From Halichoerus grypus (taxonomy: Eukaryota; Chordata; Mammalia; Carnivora; Phocidae): a stretch of 64,000 nucleotides of DNA. This document shows positions 1 through 10,890 of this stretch, in pieces (the first letter of the stretch is position 1; every line of letters starts with the position of its first letter). Under the pieces are notes generated by a model, which saw nothing but the letters and a program-made list of their open reading frames with translations, ran no database searches and was not told the origin of the DNA. Location: assembly GCF_964656455.1 (NCBI RefSeq), contig NC_135715.1, positions 75,219,414-75,283,413 on the forward strand, in the 5' to 3' direction. The translations under genes and the position numbers were made by a program.

Positions 1-1349
1 GCTGACGGTAGTGGCTTGGGGAAAGGTCCTTTGTGTTAGAGCAAATGCTGTGGAGGTGGGGGTACTTATGACAGAGGAGATTACATTTGGAACAGTGAAA
101 ATCAATGTTATGATGCTACAATTTTAGCATATTATGTTTCCAAATGTTTTAGTTTTTAAATGTTGAAGATGTTATGATTTTAAGATTCAATTTTCATCTC
201 ATTTATGTATGGTAATATTTACTGTCAGAAATAAGTAATTTTCATATAATCAAATCTTAATAGCTTCATTTCCTCACTATATATTTTGAATAGACTTTAT
301 TTTTTTTAGAGTAGTTTTGGGTTCACAGCAAAAAAGTGAAAAATATGGAGATTTCCCACATACCTCCTGTCCCCACATGCCCATAGCCTCCCCACTGTCA
401 AAATCTTGCACCAGAATGGTGCCTTTGTTATAATCAATGAACTTGCAATGACCCATAGTTACTATCCAAAGACTACAGTTTACATTAGGGTTCACTGTTG
501 GTGTTATGCATTCTGTCGGTTTTGACAAATGCATAATGACATGTATCCTCCATTATAGTATCATACAGAGTAGTTTCACTGCCCTAAAAATCCTTTGTGC
601 TCTCCCTATACATCCGTTCCTCCCTACTGATCCCTGACAACCACTGAACTGTTTACTGTTTCCATAGTTTTGCCTTTTCCAGAATCTCATATAGTTGAAA
701 TCATACAGTATGTAGCCTTTTCAGATTGGCTTCTTTCACTTAGTAATATGCATTTATATTTCCTCCATGTCTTTTCATGGCTTAATAACTCATTTCTTTT
801 TGTTGCTAAATAATATCCCATTGTCTGGATGTAGCACAGTTTATTTATTCACCCATTAAAGGACATCTTGGTTGTTTCCAAGTTTTGGCAGTTATGAATA
901 AAGCTGCTATAAACATACGTGGGCAGGTTTTTGTGTGGATATAATTTTTCAGTTCATTTGTGTAAATACCATGGAGAGCGATTGCTGGATCATATGGTTA
1001 GAGTATGTTTGGTCTTATAAGAAACTTCCAAACTGTCCTCCAAAGTGGTAGTACCATTCTGCACTCCCATCAGCAATGAATGAGGGCTCCTGTTGCTCCA
1101 TATTCTTGCCAGCGTTTAGTGTTGTCCATGTTGGATTTTGGCCATTCTAATAGGTGTGTAGGGGGATCTCACTGTTGTTTTAATTTGCAATTCCCTCACG
1201 ACATACCATGTGAAGCATCTTTTCATATGTTTATCTGCCATTTGTATGTCTTCTTTGGTCAGGTGTCTGTTCACTTTTGCCCATTTTTTAAAATGAGTTG
1301 TTCATTTCCTTACATGTTGAGTTTTACGAATTCTTTGTATTTTTTTTTT

Positions 1350-1413
1350 ATCAGATGTGTCTTTTATCAGATGTGTCTTTTATCAGATGTGTCTTTTATC
1401 AGATGTGTCTTTT
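1350..1413. repeat. Four perfect tandem copies of a 16-bp unit
   Basis: ATCAGATGTGTCTTTT is repeated four times without a mismatch at 1350, 1366, 1382 and 1398. The L1 normally carries a single such segment (TTATCAGATATGTCTTTTGCAA-like), so this is a local tandem amplification inside the L1. Confidence 0.95.
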
Positions 1414-1737
1414 GCAAATATTTTCTCCTAGTTTGTGGCTTGTCTCCTCATTTGCCTGACATTGCCTTTTGCAGAGCAGAGGCTTTTTAGTGAAGCCCAG
1501 TTTATCAATTATTTCTTTCATGGATTGTGTTTTTGGTGTAAGATGTAAAAAATCATTGCCATACCCCAAATTAGTTAAACTTTCTCCTGTGTTGTCTCTA
1601 AGAGTTTTATAGTTTTGCATTTTACATTTTTAAAAATCAGTTGACTATATTTATGTGGGTCCATTTCTAGGCTCTATTCTATCGATCTATTTGTCTTTTT
1701 TCTCTTTTTCCTTCCCTCCCTTCTTTCTATTTTTCTT

Positions 1738-1739
1738 TT

Positions 1740-1784
<45 letters not shown>

Positions 1785-1788
1785 TTTC

Positions 1789-1828
<40 letters not shown>

Positions 1829-1885
1829 TTTCTTTCTTTCTTTCTCTCTCTCTCTTTCTTTCTCTTTTTCTCTCTTTCTTTCTGC
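1738..1885. repeat. (CTTT)n polypyrimidine microsatellite
   Basis: About 150 bp of mostly TTTC units with TC interruptions and no purines for long stretches. It splits the L1 between the segments encoding the second half of ORF2. Confidence 0.95.
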
Positions 1886-2062
1886 CAATACCACAATGAT
1901 CTTCTGATTACTGTAGCTTTATAGTAAGTCCCAAAGTCAGGGATGGTCAGCCCTCTGACTTTGTTCTTCTCCTTTATATTGTATTGGCTCTTCTGGGTCT
2001 TTTGCCTCTCGATATAAACCCTTGAATCAGCTTGCTGACATCCTCAAAAAGACTTACTAGGA

Positions 2063-2260
2063 GGGCGCCTGGGTGGCTCAGTTGGTTAAGCAACTGCCTT
2101 CAGCTCAGGTCATGATCCTGGAGTGTCTGGATCGAGTCCCGCATCGGGCTCCCTGCTCGGCAGGGAGTCTGCTTCTCCCTCTGACCCTCCCCCCTCTCAT
2201 GTGCTCTCTCTCATTCTCTCTCTCTCAAATAAATAAATAAAATCTTTAAAAAAAAAAAAA
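2063..2260 (+). mobile_element. CAN SINE (tRNA-Lys type), sense
   Basis: Full-length copy: head GGCGCCTGGGTGGCTCAG, middle ATGATCCTGGAGTGTCTGGATCGAG, CT-rich region, AAATAAATAAAATCTT and poly-A. A 17-bp perfect target-site duplication (AAAAAGACTTACTAGGA) lies at 2046-2062 and 2261-2277, inside the L1. Confidence 0.97.
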
Positions 2261-2531
2261 AAAAAGACTTACTAGGATTCTGATTGGGATTGCACTGAAT
2301 CTATAGATCAAGTTGAGAAGAAATGACATCTTGACAGTATCGTATCTTCCTATCCATGCACATGGAATATCTCTCCATTAGTTTAGATCTTTGATTCTTT
2401 CATCAGAGTTTTGTATTTTTCCTCATAAAGATCTTGTACATATTTTATTAGATATATACCTCATTTTTAGGTGTAGATTTAGACCTCATTTGGGGGTTGC
2501 TAATGTAAGTGGCATTGTCTTTTCATTTCAT

Positions 2532-2628
2532 TTTTTTAAGTAAGCTCTAGGCCCAACATGAGGCTTGAACTCATGACCCCGAGATCAGCGGTCATAATGC
2601 TGTACTGACTGAGCCAGCCAGGCACCCC
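2532..2628 (-). mobile_element. Older, truncated CAN SINE (minus strand)
   Basis: Reverse-complement SINE head and body (CTTGAACTCATGACCCCGAGATC...GAGCCAGCCAGGCACCCC). Diverged and short, so older than the copy at 2063. Inserted in the L1; possible duplication of TTCATTTCA/TTATTTCA. Confidence 0.85.
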
Positions 2629-3114
2629 TTATTTCAAATCCCACTTGTCTATTGCTGATATATAGAACAGTGTTGACTTTTATATATTAACCTTGTTTGC
2701 TGCAGCCTTGCTCTAACTGCTTATTAGTTCCAAGAGGTTTTGTTTGATTCCTTCAGTTTTTTACACAGATGATCATGTCATCTGTGAATGAGATAGTTTT
2801 ATTTCTTTCTTCCTGGTTGGCATACTTTTTATTTCTCTTTCTTATCTTACAGTATTAAGTAGGACTTCCAGTACAATGTTGGAAAGAAGTAGTGAGAAGG
2901 GACATACTTGCCTTGTTCCTAATCTTAGCAAGAAAGCTTCTAGTTTCTCACCATTAGGTGTGGTGTTAGCTGTAGGCATTTTGTGGATGTTCTTTATCAA
3001 GTTCAGGAAGTTCTCCTTTATTCCTAGTTCTTTGAGAGTTTTTATCATGAATAGGTATTGGTACATTTTTAATTAAAATCACTTATGGTTTTTTCCTAGT
3101 ACTTTTATGGTTTT

Positions 3115-3253
3115 TTTAAAATTTATTTTAAAAATTATTTATTTCTGTATGTATTTATTCTGTATGTAATCTTTGCACCCAATGTGGGGCTCAAACTCAT
3201 GACCCTGAGATCGAGAGTCACATGCTCTACTGTTTGACCCAGCCAGGCACCCC
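3115..3253 (-). mobile_element. CAN SINE (minus strand), older copy
   Basis: T-rich start, GGGGCTCAAACTCATGACCCTGAGATCGAGAGTC, and CCAGCCAGGCACCCC at the end. Flanked by a perfect 14-bp duplication ACTTTTATGGTTTT at 3101-3114 and 3254-3267. Confidence 0.93.
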
Positions 3254-3346
3254 ACTTTTATGGTTTTAACTTAAAAATTTTGGCTCTTTTCTTTTTCTTT
3301 TTTTGCTTTGGTATACGTTGCCTTAACGGTATTTTGTTTTGTTTTG

Positions 3347-3453
3347 TTTTAAGATTTTATTTTTAAGTAATCTCTACACCCAGTGTGGGGCTTGAACTCA
3401 CAACCCTGAGATCAAGAGTCACGTGTTCCACTGACTGAGTGGCCAGGTGCCCC
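3347..3453 (-). mobile_element. CAN SINE (minus strand), truncated
   Basis: Body GGGGCTTGAACTCACAACCCTGAGATC and end GTGGCCAGGTGCCCC. About 107 bp. No clear duplication found. Confidence 0.85.
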
Positions 3454-4229
3454 AGTCTTTTATTAATTAGAATCTGAAAGAATTTTCAGAGGAAGGAGAT
3501 ACAGAGGAGGAGACAAAGGAGGAGGGAGGGGAGGACCAAGGGTGGGAAGAGAAGAGGAAGAGAATTTGAGAGGAAGGATGAATCTAGGGAAATGGCAATT
3601 GGTCAGAAGGGAAGTGTGGAACAAATGGAAGAGCACCAGGTTGGCATTTTATTTCAGCAGAATGTGGCACAAAGATTTGGGTTCCAAGGTTGGAGGTGTT
3701 TGACACCCGTGGGTGGTGGGAAGGGCGCTGGCTTCCACTGCTGGAGCCAGAGCTGGGGAAGAATCTCCTGCTGACGCTCTGATACACATAGACACATTTC
3801 AGGGAGATTCGTCATGGCCATTCTCCTTCCTATGTCCTTCCCCAGATGCCCGCCCTGAGGCGGAGCCATACCAGACCCGCATGACAGGGGCTGTGTGGGC
3901 CTGACGGACGGCAGGCTGGGCACTGCTGGGCCAGGGTCCTGGAAGAAGACAGATTCAGATTGTCAGTCACAGGAAAGACCCATCAAGAGTTTCCTTTTCC
4001 CCTCCAGCCTGGCCCTGCTTTGTCTTCTAGAGCTACCTCCAGAACCCCTCTTTCTACAGGAGAGAGGGTCCAACAATTGGAAGGGGCTTTCCATCTCACC
4101 CACTCCAAACCCTCTGAGCCTTCATGGCCACCTCAAGCACGCCCACCTTCCCTGGTCCTCCCCCAACCCAGGGCCAAATTGCTCCTTTCTTGGCTCTTTC
4201 TTTTAAAATGGCACACCCCCCCCCACCCC
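3454..4229. other. Intergenic, GA-rich then unique sequence
   Basis: A purine-rich stretch (GAGGAGGGAGGG-like) at 3480-3570 is followed by GC-moderate DNA. Short open frames overlap on both strands with no similarity I recognise. Confidence 0.6.
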
Positions 4230-4480
4230 GTTGCCCAGCATCCCCCTTCTCTTCCTTGGTTTCTTGATTTTTTCACGTGGTACATTTCAGATCCTGACAG
4301 GTTCTATGTCTTCTTTATTTATTTGCTTTTTGTCAGTTTCCTCAACCAGAATGGAAGCTCCACACAGGTATGCAGGCCTTTTGTCTCTTTGTTTGCTATT
4401 CCATTCCCAGGACCTACCACAGTGCCTTGTTCTTTATAGCTTTCAGTAAGTACCTGTTGACTAAATAAATGCATAAATGT
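4230..4480 (+). repeat. L2-like 3' end
   Basis: Resembles the ancient L2 3' region: AGAATGGAAGCTCCACACAGG, TTTGTCTCTTTGTTTGCTATTCC, CAGTGCCTTG and AGTAAGTACCTGTTGACTAAATAAATG. Diverged. Confidence 0.65.
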
Positions 4481-4690
4481 GAGGTACTTCTCTTTGTCAA
4501 TTAATTCAGTCAGGCTTGTGTACATTTTTAAAATTATATTTGTTTCCTTTACCACAATTTAAAGATGGAGATCCTGCCTCATTTGAACAATGTTCATTCA
4601 TTTGATAAATATTTATTGAGTGGCTACTATATGCCCTCTGAGCACTGTGGGAAGCATAAGAGATACAGACTTGGCCCCTATTCTCATGAA

Positions 4691-4792
4691 ATTTGCAGCC
4701 CAGCCATGAACACATATGACTAGGGAATAAAAATTAAATGGGATGATTATTTTACTAGGAGATTCACCCTTCCACAGGATTAATGTAGCGCC
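4691..4792. repeat. Left arm of a ~103-bp inverted repeat
   Basis: Reverse complement of 5563-5665 with about 9 differences (about 91% identity by hand alignment), including the central TAGTAAAATAATCATCCCAT block. The flanking 4600-4690 looks like the common mammalian repeat beginning ATAAATATTTATTGAG. Confidence 0.9.
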
Positions 4793-5562
4793 TGACACTA
4801 AATTTTTATTGAACCAAATACTCCTTCAATGCAAGAGATGATACTGATGTCATATTCCTACTGAGAGATTATAGGGAAATTAATTTCATGCTTGTTTTCA
4901 ACTGCTCCCATTTCAACCTCAGAATTAAAGTAGAAGTAAGAAACATTAGTCTAGTGACACACTTAAACCAAGCTAATATGAATCTTAAATCGGTTTACGC
5001 ATTAATATGATTTGGGCATCTGGTGTCTCCCAGAGGACCCGGTTATGTGTCCACTGCCTGACCACAAGTACATGTCCTTGGCTCAGCAAATGACTCGACA
5101 GCCGTGAAGTATTGTCTCTCTCTGAAATCGGACGAAGTTCAGCAACCCAAATTCAACTGCCTTCTCCTCTTCTCTCCCTAGAATCTTCTCTACTGAGGAT
5201 TTTCCAACCTTGAGTGAAAAGCTCCCCATCTGGACTAGTGTGATGGTTGCGTGCTCAGCTGATGCCATATTCCTTTATTGTGTGGCCCCACCCAGACTCT
5301 GGCAGCACATCTGTGGTTGACAATAAGTCTGAGTTCACATTTTGGCTCCACCATAGGCATTGTCATAAGAACTGAATGCAGGCCCAAAGGATTGTAAACA
5401 AGGAGCTATTCAGCAACAAATATCAAAAAGAAAAGAAAAAAAAAAGCTGTTTGTTTTTCTCTGTTCTTTCTAGTTCCTTAAGATTCCTTCACGGGTCTTC
5501 ATGAAAACCCTCTACCATATTGGTTTCCTCCTAAATGCTCAAAGGCTTCTCTGGAGAGAGAC

Positions 5563-5665
5563 GGCAGCTACATTAATCTTGGGGAAGGATGAATTTCCTA
5601 GTAAAATAATCATCCCATTTAATTTTTATTCCCTAGTTATCTGTGTTCACGGCTGGGCTGCAAAT
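5563..5665. repeat. Right arm of the ~103-bp inverted repeat
   Basis: Pairs with 4691-4792 in opposite orientation, spacer about 770 bp. The arms share the block AATTTTTATTCCCTAGT and GGCTGGGCTGCAAAT. Confidence 0.9.
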
Positions 5666-6739
5666 TGGGAGAAAATGTATTCCCTCCAGCATGTCGCCCT
5701 GTTGAACTTGGTCCAGCTGCCCCAACGTGAGATAGTGGAGTGTGGAGAGATAGGCCAAGACTCTAAGAACAATGCCGCTGTGGTCACCAACAGGAGAATG
5801 GGGGTTGGGGGTGGGGTCACTGGAGTGGCCAAGCAGAGCACTGGTCCCTCCTGCCTGCTGATGAAGGGCTCAAGTGTCATTGGGGAGAATTATGGGCTGG
5901 TAGAGGGGCGCCTAGAGAGAGTGAAGAAGCAAATGGTGTTCCTGGGGCAATCCTGCTCTTCTCAGAGCACTCCCGTTCATGCAAGCACCTCTGCTCCATG
6001 TTTTCTTCTTCCTCCTATCCACGGGGCTTCTGGAAGGTCTCCCTCTGAGCTTCTCTTTCCCTGAGTCTGACCATATTCACTTTGGAGTCCTTAGGGACTC
6101 ACAATGTTCAAGATGTGGGTCTTGAGCATACTGCTTATCAAGGTGGATCATTCAGCCTCTGTGGCCCTGGGGTACACACAGAAAGGTGACAAAAGCCACA
6201 GTTTGTTCACATAGGGTCCACAAACAGGGGTGCATGTATTTTCTTCTCAAAATATACATGATACTGCTTACTTTTCCGTTAGTGGAGTGACCCACTCATC
6301 CTAGTCTGGCAAGGATTTTCCTGATTTTAAAATTGAAAATCACACATCTTTCCATCTCAGGCAAATCAGGATGGTTGGTTACTGTCCCTGCAAGGGAAAT
6401 TTGGAAGATTTCCATATGTTCTCTTAGGTGGGTCTGCGTTCCCATGACCTCTATATCCCCTGAATGGAGCCTCCAGCCTCACACATGGCAGATAGGGGCT
6501 CAACGATGATTTGGGAGGAATCCCCCTCTGGTAGTGCGGATGCGGTGTGCTGACCATCATGCTGTCTCAACAGTGCTCTCAAATGGAAACCTTGCATGTA
6601 GGACATAGCTGAGCGAGAGGTAAGTCAGAGCCCATAGGACAGCGATCTTGCCTACCTGAAAGACTGAGAGGTGCCTGGAGCTCTGGAGCCCCCTGGCTCA
6701 GATCCTCCCCCACTGGCTGGCAGGACACCCTGGGCAAGA
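5666..6739. other. Intergenic, nothing recognised
   Basis: A 187-codon frame runs through 5501-6064 on the + strand, but its first part reads through the inverted-repeat arm and the rest shows no recognisable domain, so it is not called. The spacer 4793-5562 is likewise unannotated unique DNA. Confidence 0.5.
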
Positions 6740-6890
6740 GCAGAGACAGGCAGAGCCTTGATTTCCTCATGTCCAACAGCGGGAGTCCCTACCCCTTGTG
6801 ATTGCAAGAATTAAGTGATAATATAAACAAAGAGCCCGGCATAGGGCCTGATGTACTAAACAACCACCCAACATTACCCCTTATCATTAT
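6740..6890 (+). repeat. MIR-like remnant
   Basis: TTGATTTCCTCATGT, then GCAAGAATTAAGTGATAATATAAACAAAGAGCCCGGCATAGGGCC and ATTATTATTCA-like end follow the MIR sense order. Confidence 0.5.
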
Positions 6891-6968
6891 TCATGGTAGT
6901 AGTAACCAACCAGGCTATTTGTAAATGGGGCCTGTGTTTTCTAATACGTTTAGAACTCAAATTACGTG

Positions 6969-7295
6969 AAGGCAACTCTCTCCAGTCTCTCCCTCCTTGG
7001 GAGCTTTTTACTATGGCTCGTTTATATAAACTTTGCTTTGCTGCCCATCCAAAAAAAAAAAAAAAAGTGTTCTTTCTTTCTCACTCTCAAATAAATAAAA
7101 ATCTGTTTTGGAACCAGCAGGGGGAGGGGAAGGGGCAGAGGGAAAGGGAGAAGCAGACTCCCCACTGAGCAGGGAGCCCGACATGGGGCTCGATCCCAGG
7201 ACCCTGAGATCATGACCTGAGCCGAAGGCAGGAGCTTAACCAACTGAGCCACCCAGGCGCCCCTAAATAAATAAAATCTTAAAAAAAAAAAAAAA
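6969..7295. mobile_element. Composite retroelement insertion: LTR-like fragment, poly-A, SINE tail, nested SINE
   Basis: A perfect 12-bp duplication TCAAATTACGTG flanks the whole block (6957-6968 and 7296-7307). Inside, in order: about 80 bp resembling the poly(A)-signal region of a retroviral LTR (CTCCTTGGGAGCTTTTTACTA ... AACTTTGCTTTGCTGCCC), A16 (7051-7066), a CAN SINE 3' tail (CTCACTCTCAAATAAATAAAAATC), a minus-strand CAN SINE (about 7105-7263, ending GAGCCACCCAGGCGCCCC), and a second tail TAAATAAATAAAATCTTAAAA. The minus-strand SINE is flanked by AAATAAATAAAA-type repeats and so probably landed in the tail of the first. Confidence 0.75.
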
Positions 7296-7307
7296 TCAAA
7301 TTACGTG

Positions 7308-8300
7308 GGTGAAACACAAAGCCCTCTGAAGACAGGAATAGATGATATGTGAAAACAGCCTGTATTTGGATTAATATTTAAAACATTCAGTTAATAAATA
7401 AACTCCAAAGGGGAAGAATGACTTTATCTCAATTATTTGAAAAGGTGGTGGAAATATTTCATAAAGAACAACCTTGATTGGCAGAAGATTGATGGATTAA
7501 ACGGAATGGTCCCTTCAGTCTCTGGGTTTTAGAGACTTTCCCACCGTTATAAAGCTGTATGTGTCTCTGGGAAATAATTTGATATAGTTTCATGGTGAAG
7601 GAGTGAATTTTCCTGGTTTATAGAATACGAGGCCAAAGGAGAGAAATGGCTTGGTCTCCAGTTCACCAACCTCAGCCTGTCTGTAATAAATGGTAACGTT
7701 TATTATTCATAAAACAAGACAAATTTGAGCCTCATTTAGGATCTCTCAGGACTAAGGGGCAATTTGGACACAACCTATTTATAGCAGTGAGTAAAAGATT
7801 GTGAAATGGGAGCACGACTGATTTATTTTAAAGGCATTGCAGATTTGTCTCATCTGAAACATTCAGTTTGGCTAAGGAACATCAGTTCCTTTCCTAAAGC
7901 TTTGACAAAAATCATAGAAAGATGTTGCCTGGCTCATCTATCACAAAATAGGGCACATATGCCCCCACAAAGTCACAATTACCTATTTATTCTGGGATTA
8001 GACATAGGGCTAGACCAAGAACAGATTAAAATGATCTGACTTCATTAGCTTAATTAGGGAGTCCCAAATTAGATTTTTGCGGCTAAATTCTTCAGTCACT
8101 CAGGGCGAGCAGCTGTTGCCAGGCGCCGGCCTCAAAGGTAGAGCTCCCAGCGTGGTCTGGCGAGCCCCTGGCCCTCCCAAAGCTGACCTCAATGAGGACT
8201 GCGGGAAGCCCATGGGGCCACATCCTTGCGGCCCTGCGTTGCTTTGACCTGAAGAGCCATTTCAAACATTGTTTCCAGCAGAGGCCCCACTGACCTTCTC
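7308..8300. other. Intergenic, AT-rich, nothing recognised
   Basis: No repeat family or coding similarity recognised. From about 8310 to 8490 the text (GGGGCCCAGTGCAAAATAAAAATGCAGGGCTCCCTGTTC) looks like an old dispersed repeat of unknown class. Confidence 0.5.
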
Positions 8301-8557
8301 CATTATTACTGAGACATGTGTTTAGTTCTGCAGCAGGACTGGCTGCATAATCTGTGGGGCCCAGTGCAAAATAAAAATGCAGGGCTCCCTGTTCAAAAAG
8401 TGTTTGCCATTTCAAGACGCAGCAGGAGGACATGAGCCCAGCACGGGCCCTGTGCTGTGGGCCATGCCCAGAAGCTGGCCCTGCCTTGCAGTCTGAACCA
8501 TTCACAAACTCACCATCTAGGATGTGGTCCCTTCTCTCACGTTCTCACATACCCTCT

Positions 8558-9058
8558 ACAGATAGGTCCCTCCTTACAGTGGTTCAACTTACGATTTTTG
8601 ACTTTACGATGCAGTGAAAGCAGTATGCGTTTAGTAGAAACCGGACTTTGGATTTTGAATTTCAGTCTTTCCCTGCGCTGGTGATCTGCAGTGAGATCCT
8701 TCTCCCGATGCTGGCAGCAGCTGCAATCCCTTGTCCAGGCATGCTGTCACTAGAGTAAACAACCAATACGCAGACAACCATTCTGAACCCAGACGACCAT
8801 GCTATTTGTCACTTTCAGCACAGAACTCAATACATTACAGGAGATATTCATACTTTGTTATAAAATAGGCTTTGTGTTAGATGATTTTGCCCAACTGGAG
8901 GCTAGTGTAAAGGTTCTGAGCACCTTTATGGTAGACTAGGCAAAGCTACGATGTTCGATAGTTTAGGTGTATTAAATGCATTTTCAATTTATGATATTTT
9001 CAATTTATGATGGGTTTATTGGGACTTAATCCCATCATAATTGAATAAAGATCTGAAC
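8558..9058. mobile_element. Decayed DNA transposon, probably Tc1/mariner-Tigger-type
   Basis: About 500-bp non-autonomous element. Near-terminal CTTACAGTGGTTCAACTTACG and the far end CAATTTATGATGGG...CCCATCATAATTGA form imperfect inverted termini. Internal text such as GGCTTTGTGTTAGATGATTTTGCCCAACTGGAGGCTA matches a MER-type mammalian element I recognise but cannot name with certainty. No transposase frame. Confidence 0.6.
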
Positions 9059-10099
9059 TCAGGAAGTGATGGCTGAGGTCCATAGTAAGTGCATTTTGTA
9101 CATAATGCATACACGATTGGATTATTTACCAGGTGGGCACGATTTTTTTTATCTTGATATACATAAATACGGCATGATACAATCCCTAGAAGTAGTATTC
9201 ACGAAAGGAAATGCACTATCACAAACCAAAAAATACCAAAAGGTACACCAGCCTACGGGTTGATTATCATTGAATGACTTCAAGATAGCCTGGAAAACAT
9301 AAATACCATTTATAGAGTTCTGGAAGCCTAAAAATTCAGAGCTATCATCTGATTAAACAACAACAACAACAAACCTTGAGGCTTAGCAAGCTCATGGACC
9401 AAATTCTGCGACAGAAATTTTGTCAAAGATCTTTCTCAGCAACAGTAAATTCTATTCCTTGGGCATCATAGTGTCCAATGCAGCAGAGACAGAATCCCCA
9501 GACAAGCAAGCCAGAGAGTCGTTTGGAATGTTATCAAGCGAGCTATGTGCCAGGAGTGGCATCCAGTGCCAAGCAAGTTAAAGATCAGTCGAGCAAAGTG
9601 TCAAGCAACTATCTTGATAACCTGTCTCCTTATAGCTCCTTACCCACAGCCTTTCTCTGTCCCTCCTTTCTGCTTCTACATTATCCTTTCTTGGCCATTT
9701 CATGCACCCCCGTGCTTTGAGTCTTATCTCCAAGAAGAAGACTCAGGCTGGGATCCCAGCCCTGGTGTCCCTGGGTGTTAGCTGTGCACCTGCATGTACC
9801 TGAGAGGTACCTCCACCCTTGGGTGCCAGGTGCACCTGAAATTCAGTTAGAAACCAAGAGCAGCTCCCCACTCTCCTAGTCATGAAACCTCAGCACGCTT
9901 TAGTTCCCTTTCCTCTTTCCTCTCTTTTTCGCATTCAACCAGAAAATGACAATCATGGCTCCACACCCAGAGGGTTTCTCGAATCTAGTTTCTTTTCCCA
10001 TCTAGAGACAGACCTGTGACCGACCTCCAAGTCCCGGCTTTGCCTCCTTCAGCCACCTGCAATAGACAGCAGTAAACTGTCTTCAGCTCCAACACCCTC
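9059..10099. other. Intergenic, mostly unique
   Basis: Contains a short (AAC)n run at 9357-9372. No coding gene or repeat family recognised. Confidence 0.5.
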
Positions 10100-10890
10100 C
10101 TGCTCAAAAACCCTCAGCCCACAGAGTAAATTCTTGCACTTGGCACTTATAGCTTCCTGAAACTGATCTTAATCTACCTTCAGATTTTCTCTTCCAGCAA
10201 GGACTCCTTTGTGTGGATCTTACCCTCCAGCCCAAACCACCACTCGTGACTTTTGAATACACTTGATGCTTTCCTGTCCCCGTGGTATTCCTATCCCATT
10301 TGCCAGCACTTTTCCTAGAAAGACTTCCTCCCCTTGTATGCTCACCAAGACTCTCATCCTTCACAGTTCAACACATCTGGGCCTGCTCCATGGAAGCACT
10401 CCTAGATTGCCCCAGGCAGTGATCGTTTTCCCTGTTGGAAAGTTTTAATTCCTCTGTGTTGTACTTCTCAAGGCACTTGTCACATCTGGTCAGATGCAGA
10501 ATCTTCCGTTTTAGCTTTTACAAGCAGCTTTGAGGATAGGCCTTTTGTCTTACTTTCCTTTACTGAGCTCAGTAAATTACTGACTCAATAGTAGTGATTA
10601 AATGTAGCAGTGGTCATCATAGATGTCACATCCAGTTTTGCAATGGTTACTGTTTAACTTAGGAGGGCTGAGAACTCAGTCTGTTAGCACACGATGCCTC
10701 CTCCCACTCCTCTCAGTTGCCCCCACCTTAGTCCAAACCACCAGCAGCCCTCCTTGGATTGCTGAACAGCCCCTAACTGGCCTCCCCATGTCCTCCTTGT
10801 CCTCCAAATCTAACCTCCACATGTTGGCCAGGAGGTATTCTGAAAATGTCAGTTCTTATCACCCCCTTATTTAGAACCTTCCAGACTTTC
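10100..10890 (+). repeat. L2-like sequence
   Basis: Pyrimidine-rich text with the L2 order: ...CTTCCTGAAACTGATC, GCACTCCTAGATTGCCCCAGGCAG, TGTACTTCTCAAGGCACTTGTCACAT, and a related block AACTGGCCTCCCCATGTC ... TTAGAACCTTCCAGACTTTCTA. Highly diverged; boundaries approximate. Confidence 0.6.

Larger units (their letters stand above)
292..3066 (-). mobile_element. 5'-truncated LINE-1 (minus strand), ORF2 RT to 3' end
   Basis: The sequence is the reverse complement of the 3' part of an old mammalian L1. The poly-A tail appears as T8 near 301-308, the 3' UTR follows, then ORF2. On the minus strand 2842-3066 encodes a reverse transcriptase segment (FMIKTLKELGIKENFLNLIKNIHK...NGEKLEAFLLRLGTRQVCPFSLLLSNIVLEVL). 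Many stops and frameshifts: inactive. About 180 bp that I would expect in this family are missing near 1629. Secondary insertions are the CTTT repeat at 1738-1885 and SINEs at 2063 and 2532; a 16-bp unit is amplified at 1350. Confidence 0.9.

Noticed and set aside
2842..3066. Reverse transcriptase frame as an active element
   Set aside because: It is a short open piece of a truncated L1 with stops and insertions elsewhere; a dead copy.
5501..6064. 187-codon plus-strand ORF as a gene
   Set aside because: Its first third reads through an inverted-repeat arm and the rest has no domain; no splice or promoter context.
8092..8505. 137-codon minus-strand ORF
   Set aside because: Part of it covers a dispersed-repeat-like block and no domain is visible.
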